Shown here piece by piece: positions 44,020 through 55,415 of a stretch of DNA of 64,000 nucleotides. Position 1 is the stretch's first letter; every line of letters starts with the position of its first letter. This stretch comes from Mesotaenium endlicherianum. Its lineage: Eukaryota > Streptophyta > Zygnematophyceae > Zygnematales > Mesotaeniaceae. The DNA lies in assembly GCA_009602735.1 (NCBI GenBank), contig WELA01012617.1:124001-188000 (forward strand), in the 5' to 3' direction. The notes beneath the pieces were generated by a model. That model was not told where the DNA came from. It ran no database searches and worked only from the letters and a program-made list of their open reading frames with translations. The translations under genes were made by a program, and so were the position numbers.

Positions 44020-44571
44020 TTAAAGTGTAGAATTATCTGGTCAACAAACTAACAGAACTAACCCCCCACCGTCTGCCTCTTGCTTCAACAGTGTTGCCTA
44101 GCTGTGGAGATCACTAGTGACAGTGAACTGTCACCTCCACCCTCAGTGCACTTTCGTTGTGGGGTGCAAACAGAGAGACCTCCAGCAAGGCTTGACTACA
44201 GGAAGGTTTGATGTTTAGGGAGTTGTTCCTAGGGCTCCAGGATCTGAGAATTGAGATCTGGATCTAGATCTAGACAGCCCTTTAGGACTGTCAGCTGGCC
44301 TTCTAAAGAACCCTGTTTGTTTTAAAGTTGGGCCTTGTGGAGAACGAAGAACTGTAGCGTGCTCTTCAACCACCTGGGTGTTGATGCCCACATAGACAGG
44401 CATTCCAGTACGATGCTGAAATACATTGGCCAGAGACACACGTCCCTGACTGAAGGAGGTGGCCAGCATTCCTCTGGCTACTCCACGTGTCCCTCTTCTG
44501 GTACCCCTGTCCTCTGGGGATTGTGGCCTTTCTCTGCTGCCAAGAACAATGAGATCAGCTTCTTCCCTTGC

Positions 44572-45699
44572 TTAGGCAGGTGGGCTGGGAGAACGAGTGC
44601 AAGGTCCTGTTGCCTCCATAGTAGGGATCACATTCCATACACCTAATCTTGGTGCCCTAGGAGGCCCTGCTTCTGCCTGCCCTTGGGTCTCCCGAGTACC
44701 AGCTCCTGATGCTTCTCCCCTGCCCAATTCTTCTTCCTCATCCTCCTCATCTTCCTCCTCAGAGAGAGTAGGGGTCTTGTCCACTAAGTCATCCTGCTCC
44801 CGAGTCGACATGTAGAAATCTACCGACCGCCCTTTCTTAGGACGAGCTGGAGGTTGCTTGGCCTTCAGCCTGCTGATATCTATCCTTCCTGCATTCTTCG
44901 CCCATTTGACAAAGGCATGCTTCCCCTCAGAGAAATAGTCTCTCCCCCTCCTCCTGTGCTCCTTGGTCTCTGCACTCATATTACTCAGGCATCCATTCAG
45001 CCTGGGGTCCTGAGGGGCAATGTGAGGTGGTAGGATGAGGTAGCCGTCCAGCCCATAATAAAAGTCATCTAGGTGGACCCGGTCGCACTCTTGCTTCCTG
45101 TTAGTGACGGTCATCCACCTCCAGTCTGTGGGCTGCTGGTAGTACTGTGGCCCATGATCAACCTTTTTCAGCTCACAAGAAAACCAGTGGGGGGAGAACA
45201 TTTGCTGCCCTGTTTCCCTGGCCAAGTACTCCCAGCTCCTCCTCTCAATTTCATTGTAGGATGGCAGTAGTGTCAGGTAGAATACTGCATCGTTAACGCT
45301 ATCAGGCTGCATGCTTACCATCCTGATGAGTCTTTGATTCCCCACTATGCGAGGCACTGGTACTGGCTTATCTTCGGAGTCATGTGCAAGAAATCGTGCC
45401 TGCTCTGCTGTATACCCCACCATTTTGGCATAATCTTTGTAGAGGACCACACCAGTGTGTGTCTCAATGTACTTATCCAGAGCTTCAGATCCTTGTCTCT
45501 GTAGCATTGTTTTCTGTTCCACCTTGTTCATCTCCCGGACTGCCAGTAATGCTTCCTGCAGGTTATCAAAGTTTTGGCCACCCACCACAGTATATCTGTA
45601 AGTGGCCAAGCTCTTCTGCTTCTCAGCTTCAGCCTTCTTCCTTCTCTCCTCCTCTGGTGCCGCCGCTTCTTCTTGTTGTTTCTTCTGACTCTTCTCCAC
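44572..45699 (-). CDS. Extra ORF of element G, unknown function (at least 375 aa)
   Basis: An open frame on the strand of pol, between the chromodomain stop and the 3' LTR. The first ~35 residues are a Glu/Lys/Gln-rich probable coiled coil, and a similar coiled coil in a neighbouring frame (45528-45929, KEARRTMEQYQKELAATS) suggests one frameshift near 45745 and an original length near 490 residues. The middle (residues 35-230: SLATYRYTVVGGQNFDNLQEAL, WEYLARETGQQMFSPHWFSCEL, TDWRWMTV, FYYGLDGYLILPPH) looks globular. The C-terminus has a Glu/Asp run. There is no signal peptide or membrane segment, arguing against an envelope-like protein. The true start is unknown. Confidence 0.6.
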   Translation of the reverse strand: MEKSQKKQQEEAAAPEEERRKKAEAEKQKSLATYRYTVVGGQNFDNLQEALLAVREMNKVEQKTMLQRQGSEALDKYIETHTGVVLYKDYAKMVGYTAEQARFLAHDSEDKPVPVPRIVGNQRLIRMVSMQPDSVNDAVFYLTLLPSYNEIERRSWEYLARETGQQMFSPHWFSCELKKVDHGPQYYQQPTDWRWMTVTNRKQECDRVHLDDFYYGLDGYLILPPHIAPQDPRLNGCLSNMSAETKEHRRRGRDYFSEGKHAFVKWAKNAGRIDISRLKAKQPPARPKKGRSVDFYMSTREQDDLVDKTPTLSEEEDEEDEEEELGRGEASGAGTRETQGQAEAGPPRAPRLGVWNVIPTMEATGPCTRSPSPPA

Positions 45700-46281
45700 A
45701 GCTTTCCTGAGATGTTTTGCCTCCTGCTCCTCTTCCTCTGTGGTTCCTCTGCCGCCTCTTGTTGTTTGCGGACCCTTTCTTGTTCTCTCCTGGTGAGGGA
45801 CGTCGCCGCCAGCTCTTTCTGGTATTGCTCCATTGTCCTCCTGGCTTCTTTCCTTGCGCTTTCTGTCTTCCTTTTGTGTAGTGGGAGCGTAAACAGGGGA
45901 TAAGTTAGTAGGATCTCGATCTTTGTCACAGGAGTTGCAGGAAAAGAAGTAAGTTTGTCTTACTATGGTAGGTTTGTTCCCGTTTACCTTACAGGGTGGT
46001 TACTAGGAGTTAACGGAGCTGCAGTGCAATGAAAAACAAACGAATGAATGTGTGTGCAGGGTGAGTTAAGAAATTTGTTGATGTGTTGGTCCCTTTTTCA
46101 TTCCGCCAACTTTGCTTAATGTGGGCCTGGTTGTCACATCTGTCCTGCACTATGCTGACACTGTATTGTCACTAACTGTCCCTTTCTTGCTCACAAATTG
46201 TCATTTACTGGCACATTTTCCCCTCCAACTTAAATGGAGACAGGACCTCCTGTCACCTTCCCATGTCAAGTGAAATGACAG

Positions 46282-47495
46282 TTAGGGAGGTGCCCCAGCC
46301 GCACGAAGGTGGGACCGTTTCAACGCCCCTTTGGCATTGGTCAAATGGTCCTTAAATTCCCAAGTATCTCCAGAGGCATCGTAACCCTTCCATTGGACTA
46401 GGTATTTCATGACATATTTGGAAGATCGACAAACAAAGCGAGCTTCTAGAATCTCATCAACTTCATATCCCTCAGGGTCACCATCCACGACAGCGGGGAC
46501 CAATTCTGGTTGGACAGGTGACCGACCTGTGAATAGTGTGTCATTTTTGATATATGGTTCCAGGAAGGAGACATTAAAGACTGAATGACCCTTGTATTCC
46601 GGTGACATTTCAATTTGCAATCATTCTGACCGACACGACGCACCACCAAATATGGATCGACCCAGGCCGGACCAAGCTTTTTCTTTACCTCGCCAAGCAG
46701 GTACAGGTGTTGAAATGGCAGTTTGACCAAATCGCCCTCTGAAAATTTCAGCTCCCGACGGTGTTGATTAGCGTATTTTTGTTGATTTTCCTGGACTTTG
46801 TGCAGATTGTGTTGGACATTTGACACGGTGTCAGCAAACTCCTGAGTTAACCGGAGAGACACCGGATTGTCAATCCCCTCAGGATGAGTTAAAGACTCCC
46901 CTAGTACATCTAAAGGAGACTTAAGGACTCTACCCAGACTGAGTTCAAAAGGAGTCTTTCCCGTTGACGCGTGCACCGCACTGGTGACCGCTAACTGAAT
47001 TTGAGGCAATGGGTCATCCCAATTTTCTTGGTTTTGTTTAATGTATGCTCTCAGCACTTCTCGGTTATTCCTTTCAATTTCCCTATCAGTCCGAGGGTGG
47101 TTTGCTGCGCTGAGCAGCTGCTTGACACCCATTATCCCCAAAACTCTCCAGAACTTAGAGGTAAATTTTGAGTCTCTGTTTGAGATGATATTAGAGGGTA
47201 GCCCATGTTGGCATACTAAATGGTTGTAGAACTATGTTGCAATTTCGAGTGTAGTTACTTTGACGGTGTTGGGGATGAAAATAACTATTTTTGTCAGTTT
47301 ATCTACTACTACCAGTAAAGAATCATGCCCATTGGCAGTTTGTGGTGGTGTTACCACCCAGTTCATGGTTATTGTTTCCCAGCGTCCAGCTGGGATGGGC
47401 AGTGGTTGTAATAGTCTCCCGGGTGGTGTGTGTCTAGACTTATTTTCTTGACACTGATCACAGGACTTAACATATTTCAAGACCTTCCGAGGCAA
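46282..47495 (-). pseudogene. pol: Integrase and chromodomain of element G
   Basis: The minus strand shows VKSCDQCQENK (zinc region), GHDSLLVVVDKLTKI (near the first Asp), ANHPRTDREIERNNREVL (Glu) and SEGDLVKLPFQHLYL (C-terminal module). In a different frame the chromodomain follows, with EVDEILEARF, YLVQWKGYD and DTWEF and the aromatic cage positions filled. Frame changes near 47150-47230 and 46600 break it. The C-terminal chromodomain marks it as a chromovirus. Confidence 0.88.
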
Positions 47496-47649
47496 CCTAT
47501 CCCAATGATAATGTTTTGCCAGTTTACCAACAATTTGGCCTGCCTCAAATGTCCACTCAGTAAACTGTCATGTGCTTGACTAAGTAAGAGTGACCTTATT
47601 TCCAAGTTATTAGGAATGACCAGCTTCTGTCTACATGAAGTGGTTTCAG

Positions 47650-49783
47650 TCACCCAGGCCCTCGCTTTAGCCTACACCCGAGTGCAGTACCAGGATACAC
47701 ACCATCAGTGGGGCTGGGCTCAAATGTTGGGTCAGAAAGGTAGACTTTCCTGAATTGTTCCAGGAAGGACTTCTTCACCTTCAGTGAAGTGAGTGCACAA
47801 AGAACTTTGTCTACAACATGCTGTCTAAAGTTCCTCTCTTGCAAGTCAGGTCTTCTAGAGAGTGCATCAGCAGGATTCAACTTCCCTGGTTTGTAGTCGA
47901 TTTGGACTTGGAATTGCTCCAGTATCTGGCTCCAGCGGTTCTCCCTCCTCGACAGCTTGGACTTCTTTTGAAAGTGAGTTAGAGCTAGATGATCTGTAAT
48001 CACCTTAAAAGCTTTCCCACGTGAGTATGCTCTCCATTGTTTGAGCACATGAATGACAGCAAGCAGCTCTTTATCATGCACAGATTAGTTAATTTCAGCT
48101 GGGTTGAATTTCATACTCATACAGCACCGGGTGCCACTCCTGCTTTACCTTACCATCCTTCGTGGTTTTGTCAGCAGGCTGCAACAAAATAGCACCCATG
48201 GCAAAGTCAGAAGCATCAGTAACCACCTGCATGGGTTTGTTGAGGTCATACACAGCTACGACTGGGGCAGAATAGAGACCATCTCCAAGGATCTGGAAGG
48301 CAGCTTGCTGCTCTTCCCCCCACACATACCCTATGTCCTTAGTAAGGTCAGTCAATTTACTGGCCTTTTTATAATTGTTTCAATGAATCTTTTCTAATAG
48401 TTAGCCAACCCAAGGAAGAATCTAACTTTCGAGACAGACTGTGGTACTGGCCAGTCCCTTATGGTCTGGACTTTCTTAAGATCCCCACTGATGCCTTCCT
48501 TGCTGAAAACGTGGTCCAAGATTTCAATACTTCAAAAAATCACACCTGCTCATTTTAGCATATAACTGATTCCTTCTTCGAGTGTCCTTGACTGTTTTTA
48601 AGTGCTCAGCATGCTGAGCTTCTTTTGTTAGAAAAGTTTAAAATATCATCCAGGAAAACTTGCACAATCTTATCTAAGTAAGGCCTGAAAATGTCATTCA
48701 TAGCACCCATGAAAGTTGCAGGAGCATTAGTCAGTCCAAATGGCATCACATTAAACTCATAGTGTCCATAACGTGTGCAAAAGTTGTGTTGATCTCTCTC
48801 AGGAACTTCGATTTGATGATAACCACTCTTAAGATATATCTTACTGAACACTGTAGCACCAGACAGGGTATCAAGCAAGTCCTCGATTCTGGGTAATGCA
48901 TACTTGTTCTTTACTGTAATTTTGTTAAGAGCCTGTAATCAACGCACATCCGCATGCTCCCATCCTTTTTCTTAAGAAAGAGGATGGGTGCGCCATAAGG
49001 TGATTTACTGGGGGAGATGTAACCATTCTCCTCAAGCTCTGCAATCTGTGTTTTCAACTTTTCGCTCTCCACATAAGACACGCCGTAAGTGCGTTGCCAA
49101 GGTGGCTGACTCCCTGGTAATAAGTCAATCCTGTGATCCACTTCCCTCTTAGGAGGTAGTCCTGGAGGCATATTTAAAGCATCAGTGTACTGAGCAACAA
49201 TTTTTGCAGCAGTAGGGTGCTCCGAAGGGCTTACCTTTTTCTCAACCACTTCTTCAGGTTGAAGAGGTACCTCTCTTAGCAGCAGACAGAACATTTTTTC
49301 TTCCTTCTGGTTCCAGCTTTCGATGAACTCCATTGCATTCAGCAATTTGCATCCTCCTGGAAGCCTCTTCTTTTCCTTCATTTGCCATCCATACAATACA
49401 AGCGGAAGAGCGCTGGTGGGTGCCAAGTTAGTCTGCCCATCACTGGCTCCTCTCACTTTAACTGTACCTCTGCTCCAACACACTTCGGCTTGATGTCTAT
49501 TAAGCCAAGACTTGCCTAAAACGAGATCATAGAAGCCAGTGTTGAGTACCTCAAATGTAAGCGTTTCAGTTAGAACTGCAATGCCAGAATCTAGTTGGAC
49601 CTCAATAGGCTTGGTAATAATTCCTCCCGGGATACTTGAGGCATCTCCAAGGAATATTTTTCTATTCCCTAGGGTGACTGTAGGCAGCCTTAGCCGCTTA
49701 ACTAAGTCCTCGTGGATAAAAGTATGTGACGCCCCTCCGTCAACAAATACCCTCACCTTCCTACCTGCAATCATGCAATGCAA
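47650..49783 (-). pseudogene. pol: Protease, RT and RNase H of element G
   Basis: In order on the minus strand: [13 protein letters not shown] (protease, DGG in place of DSG/DTG), [37 protein letters not shown] (RT), then after a shift [38 protein letters not shown] and the catalytic FLDD (about 48650), then VVTDASDFAMGAILLQ and MHDKELLAVIHVLKQWRAYS of RNase H. Stops or frameshifts lie near 48905, 48600, 48370 and 48090. It would copy the element RNA if intact. Confidence 0.9.
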
Positions 49784-51480
49784 TAGGATAGGGGGGACTG
49801 TCTTTTCCTGACTTCCGCATTGGTCTCCTGACTTAGCAAAGAAATGTGGACATCGGGTGGAACAAGATCATCCGGAGTGTGCACTCCCTGGAGATCTATA
49901 TTGCTGATGGTCTCCTTTATCTGGTTGTCAAGCATGCATAGTGAATCTAGTTCAGCAGGATCCATAATACCTGCTACGAGGGCAGCTAGTGACGACTCAC
50001 TATCTCTACCATCCTCACAGTCAGTAGACTGGATTACTGACTGTTGCTGTCTTTTAAAGGCTGGTCTATTCTCTCGAACTTGGGGAGGTGCTTGACTAGA
50101 CACTGTTCTTTCAAGTGACCCGTCTGCTGGCAATGGAAGGGAACAGATTTTGCTGAGGCTGGTCTTGGCTTAGTCCTACCACCACGTCTTCCATAGCCGC
50201 CTCGAGAGAAACCACCTCTCCCTCTAGACTGCATAGCATTATACTCATACTCATATTCATCACCCTGATCATCCTCAGCCTGGTCTCCTTCAATTTTATT
50301 GTAGGAACCGTGGGGCTTTTTGACAAGTTTAGACACCAAAGCATAACTCTGGCGCTTGTGATTGAACTGCTGCTGATCCCAAGCATCAACATCCTGGATC
50401 AAATCAGCCAGTTTCTCATATTTCTTTTCAGCAAAATGACCTGACACTGCGAATTTCGAGCCCAACCTGAAGTATGCTATGTTATACCGTTCTGGCAAGT
50501 CAGGCTGCTTCATCATGCTCTCCTGGAACTTTTGAGCAGACTCAGCAAGTGAAGTGGTCTGCTTCAATGTCAAGGAGACCATTACATAAATAGCTTTCTC
50601 TTGCTGATTATTGACATCGAACTTCTCATGTATTTTTTTTGACAAACTCTACCCAAGTAGGGTCAACGAGTTGCTGAACCTGACGCTCTCCTTTCCAATA
50701 CAACCACCAGGCTGCTGCACTGCCTTTCAGTAGAGCACTAGTGTGCCTGACCTTCTCGTAATCCTGCAGTTCCGAGTAGTTCTCCAGCTACTGCTCAACA
50801 TCAGCGAGAAACTTGATTAGGTAATACTTTTGTTTTCCCTCAAGATCGTAGTCTTGTGGAGGCTTTGGCTTAGGCTTACTAGGCCCTCAACTACCACCAC
50901 CAGTGGTTTGAGAACTTAGTTGGTCTTTGTCACGCAGCAATGCCATCATGATCCTTTTGTCCTCCTGTTGGGGCTGATACATACTCGTCATTTGCGATTG
51001 CATCTGAATAAATAAGTCTCCCAGATCTACATTCTGAGGTGGTAGCCCAGCAAACGCAGCAGCAACATCATTAGTAGCAGCTTTGGCTTTCCCGGTTACT
51101 GCCGCTCCGGCTATACCTGTTGCGCTTAGCTGTCTGCATATTTGAGGGAGAGGTATGAGTAGGCACAGCAGGAGGTTGGTTTTGGAGATTGGCCCTTTTT
51201 GCCAGCTGCTCTTCCACCGTTCTTGTTTCAGGGGCCCTCCTGTTCACTGCCTCCTCTACCTCTTTGGCTAAGCGCTCATCCTCAGCCAACTGGGCTGCTA
51301 TTGCAGCAAGAACTGCTGCCTGCTCAGCAGCTTCCCAGCTCTTGTATCATGCAACGTTGCCAAGTAGGTATGGGGTCCAAAGACGCGACTTTCGTCTTGC
51401 CCTTCTACAATGTTATCATTGTCCTCACCCTCCATTTTCCGAGAGTTGCTAGTTTGAGACCTAATCCGTACCATACACAA
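49771..51480 (-). pseudogene. gag: Gag of element G
   Basis: An N-terminal charged region (AEDERLAKEVEEAVNRRAPETRT) is followed by LKGSAAAWWLYWKGERQ, the gag core, continuing across a frameshift at a T-run (about 50632-50640) into IHEKFDVNNQQEKAIY and SLAESAQKFQESMMKQ. An Arg/Gly-rich segment (RGRGGFSRGGYGRRGG) precedes a defective zinc knuckle, HCQQTGHLKEQC, lacking its first Cys. An acidic region up to 49771 leads into protease. Confidence 0.82.
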
Positions 51481-51507
51481 CAACTGTGATAACAGCTCCA
51501 ATACCAC

Positions 51508-52225
51508 TGAAATGAATCGACTTACTAATTGGCAATTAACAGTTAATGAAGATCGTTATATCAGCGAGTAATCTTTATGGTATCTTTTGTTAATCGATTA
51601 AACATAAAAAGACAACACACTAACAGTGGACAATACTCGCCAGTCAAATGCAAGTAAACTAGCATTAATGATGCAATTATTAAACTCATACATAAGCAAG
51701 GCTAGAAGATAGTAAGTATCAATGGCTTCTTGCCTTGGATTCAGATATCTCTCAGTTAGCAGTACAAGAGAGTTGGCCTCGTTTCCAAATGCCGAACTCG
51801 AGAACAATGTCTAGCCTATGTACATGGAATGAGTTTACTGCTCAACGGCAAGTGCGATGGCACCGCCTACCCGGGAGTCGACCACGTTGGTAGGACCTCG
51901 GTTGACCAAATCCACCGCCATCCTCCATCATCCCGAAATGCCATCCATCCCAAGGATGTCATTTGGCCATTCATCTAGCGTATCACACTTAGATGCATAT
52001 CTAGGCAGTTTGCTGCTACAGAGTACGGAAGTTAGCTGGCTGTCAAAGAATGTGTCAGCAAGCTGACCTAAATTGACTTCAGCCTGCTGCTCTCGGCTGA
52101 ATCATTAAACTGGTAATTATATAATGTCCAGCAGACTGAATATTAACTAAAGTTCAGCAAGCTGAACATAATCAACTATTATATTTGAATGAATATGATA
52201 TCTACCAATATACTGATTCATTACA
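51508..52225 (-). repeat. 5' LTR of element G
   Basis: 718 bp; on the + strand it starts TGAAATGAATC and ends GATTCATTACA, followed by CTCTT. The minus-strand primer site TGGTATTGGAGC occupies about 51495-51506. Confidence 0.93.
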
Positions 52226-52230
52226 CTCTT

Positions 52231-54408
52231 GGAGCCCGTTGGGGCTATTCAAGCCCAATGCTCGCCAGACACCTTGAAGATCTAAGGGTGAAAATAATAA
52301 GTTAACAATGCCGGGTGGGAAGTGATCGGGAGGTTGGCCGGACTAGTAATTCGTTTGTGGGTTAAAAACGTGCATCTGATTTATTAATACGCGGGGCACG
52401 CGCCTGTGACGGCCATCTTCCTACGCAAGATTGAGGGTTAGGAGACATCCGGCGCCCCAACATTCCCAAGATCAATATGTTCCCTCTATGGCGCACGCCC
52501 TACGTTAGCGACTAACGCGATTTCGACCGACGCGCTCGACGCAATCTCGCGTTATCATAACGTTACTACTCTCTCATTGTTGCTGCAAGTGTACCTTACG
52601 AATTCTTTTCCACCAATCAGGCATAAGCGGGGGGGCGAGGGGAAGTCAAGGGGGGACATGCTTGTCAGAGATACCCCCGCCACCTGACAACTTGGGCTTC
52701 TCGTAAAGACGAGGGCCAATAAGAGTCTTCTATAATCTGACGCGAGCCTGAGCGAAATCGCACATTCTCGCACACTCTCGCCCACTCTCCAAACGAAAAT
52801 GACCAGGCAACAGGGTTGGGCACGTAAGGGCCACTCTCGACTCAAACTCAAACAAACTGTAATGAAGAGTCAAGCTCTTTATTTCCTTTAATTTATTGAT
52901 GCACTATAACGTTATTGGCACACTTGGCCAATTACATTAACCAATCACAACAAAGCGGTCAATTTCCATGACCATCTTCGGAGAGTGACCATTTTCGGAT
53001 TGGCTTTTCATAATTAGCCATTTTTTGACAGTTTTGGCACAGGTGAAGATTTGTTCAGAGACACGTATTCGCCATTGAGCGGAGAAAGTGGTATAATTTC
53101 CATCTCCGCTTGTGGCGAAGAGGTCATTCTCCCCGCCTTTGCCTGGGTTAGTGGAGAAAATATTCGTCTACGCCTTGGGCGGAGATGAGTGGAGATCCAA
53201 TTCTGGGGCGTTTTGGGGCATTCAGGCCCAAATCCATTTCAGAGTGAAGGGTCAAGTCACACAAAAGGGTGACGTCACAAGTCAAAACCAACACTCAATG
53301 ATGGGCAGGGTTTGACAGCCACGTCAGCTCCAAAGCTGACCCCACCAGGACTTGCAAACGGTCCACGTCAGCAGCTGCCATGTCAGGGAAACTAACCCAG
53401 TAGCTAGCTTAGCAAATGCCCAGTCAAGCAGAGCTGACGTAATAACTTGCTTAGCGCTGGCTGAATGACGCCACGCTAAGTAAGCAGAACAACTCGGCAG
53501 CAGCCTCTCGATGGAGCCACCACGCCGACCTCACACAATAGGGGACGTAGGTTCCCAGCCACGAGGGCGTGCATGTCGATTGAAAAGGTTAAGCAAGCAG
53601 ATGTGACTGGCACAAGGCCTGCATGCAGGCTGAGGGATGCGACATAATTTAAGACATGCAATGACACCCACGAGGTGGAAAATGCATGCATGTGGCTGTG
53701 ACTAAGTCACGGCAATCCCGAAAGGGACGTGCTTGCGTGGTGCCTGCAATAGGCACGAGCCTTGCACAAATTTGCCTCATTCTTGCCTCGCACCATTTGC
53801 CAGAAGGATCAAAGGTGCAAAGAAGAAAAAAGGAGACAGAGAGAAAGAAGAGAAGAGGCAAAGGAGAAAAAGTTCCCACGGCCACAAGGAGCCTAAGAAG
53901 ACACGCTTCTGCCAACGCTTACTAATTTCCTTCTCAGTGTATCATAGAAAGGTTAGAGTTCACGAGTTTCCCAAAAAAGATTCCACTTGAAGCTCGTAGA
54001 GAGCTTGCTAGGAGTTCTAGCACACACACAAATTAAACACCACGAGCGTGCGAAGAGTACATAAAATGGTGAGTGATGTGTTAGTTTCCAATTTCTCAGA
54101 AGTCTCATTTGTCGAATTGCTCATAGCAGAAGCAAAATCAACAAGTAACGCCCTCATTAAAGAACAGAGTGCGCCAGCCAACAGTGGGACACTGTTAGGC
54201 ATGGTTAGCAAAGAGATCAAGCCAGGCCGGCATAAATGTTGTAGTTTTATGGTTTTGTAAGCTGTGACTTGGTGAAAGTTAAACGAAAGCTCTGATGGAC
54301 GATATTTTTTGAAACTTTGTGTTATGTGTGTTCCGCTTAGACGTGATTTTTGCAAACTAGCATTTATTCATTTGTGCAACCCCCAACTTGGGCAAAAGCC
54401 AAATTACA
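52231..54408 (+). repeat. Presumed LTR of element C, right part
   Basis: It continues 40405-43267 after removal of element G. It ends near AAATTACA at 54408, immediately before the start of a second element C interior. No gene was found. A 55-base purine-only tract with G/A mixture lies at about 53818-53872, and GGCGGAG/CCGCC words recur at 53080-53190. Together the two parts would make a 5.0-kb LTR. Confidence 0.45.
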
Positions 54409-55415
54409 AGTAAAACATTTCTGTACTGCTTCTGAGAACTTCAGTTGATTGGTTCAAATGAACAAGAATTCCCAAGCACATTGGGGACTGAGGCCTGTGA
54501 GGTCTGCCGATGCTCAACCTGGAAGGGGAGCCGGTGAAAGTCAATTGTATATGCGATTGAGGAGTGGTAGAATATACCATCTTGTGGAGCTTGTAGAAGG
54601 CTCTAATTCAAGCAAGAATCTAAGAAAAAGTGAAATCCCTGAGTTGCCTGACAACCTTCGTAGGGAGCAAATGTCTGACGATGAGCCTCGACGGATCTCC
54701 ACAGACTTTGAGAATCCGTATAGCGAGTGATTCTTTGCACTTGATTGGGGGGAACGCGAGACGCTTGGGTAAGACTCAGTGATTGGTGTTCACCTGCTGA
54801 GATGGCTAGAGATGAAAGGGATGAGAATCCCAAGTTCGAGTTGTCTACAAAGAGTCTTAGTAGACGAACAGGTGATAATAGTCTAACTTTTGATGAGTTT
54901 GATGAGATCTATTGGGCGAATTTCTTTAAAAAAATCCCGGAAGGATGCTTCCTACACGTAGTCTGTTGCAGTCATAAGCTTTGTTCAGTACTTGGATAAG
55001 AATGCGTTGCTGCTCTATCGTGAATTCCGGAAGGATGAAGACCTTAGCCAAAAATGGGCATTTAAAGAGCAAAAGAAGGCAAGAGATTAGGAATCCAGAA
55101 AGAGGCCGCTAAAACCAAAATGACCGCTTTGTCTTCAAGAAGAGCAATGCACCTGTTGAAAGTGTAGATATAGGTGCATTACCACAAGAACTAGCCGATG
55201 ACTTGCAGCAATCAATCAATGTCCAAAAAAGGGCCGCTGCCCAGGATGATGAGGCTGGATCCGTAATAGAGCTGCAAAAAGTGTGTGCATATTTTGGCTG
55301 AAAAGATTACAACTGCTCAAGAACTGACGTGCAGAGTACCATTTAGTGGTCAAAATGGCGATAGTGCCACCACTGAAGGCAGTCATACAGAACCCCTCAA
55401 CTTCTTCAGCTGACC
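54409..55415 (+). mobile_element. Element C copy 2, 5' fragment with gag
   Basis: The leader CTGCTTCTGAGAACTTCAGT matches 16856-16875. A gag start at about 54551 reads MRLRSGRIYHLVELVEGSNS, and further blocks NSLTFDEFDEIYWANFF and GDSATTEGSHTEP are collinear with copy 1. Unlike copy 1 it lacks the MITE. Several stops are present. It ends where sequence switches to the opposite strand near 55415. Confidence 0.78.

Larger units (their letters stand above)
43268..52225 (-). mobile_element. Element G: Ty3/Gypsy chromovirus with an extra ORF
   Basis: LTRs of 718 bp each (43268-43985, 51508-52225) and a perfect target duplication CTCTT (43263-43267, 52226-52230). On the minus strand the order is primer site TGGTATTGGAGC (just left of 51508), gag, protease, RT, RNase H, integrase, chromodomain, then a further open frame before the 3' LTR. 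Gag and pol have frameshifts and stops; the extra ORF is open for 375 codons. LTR ends and the hairpin next to the purine tract are shared with element E. Confidence 0.93.

Noticed and set aside
44572-45699. Envelope protein of a retrovirus-like element
   Set aside because: The position fits but there is no signal peptide, no transmembrane segment and no Cys-rich ectodomain; the composition is that of a soluble coiled-coil protein.
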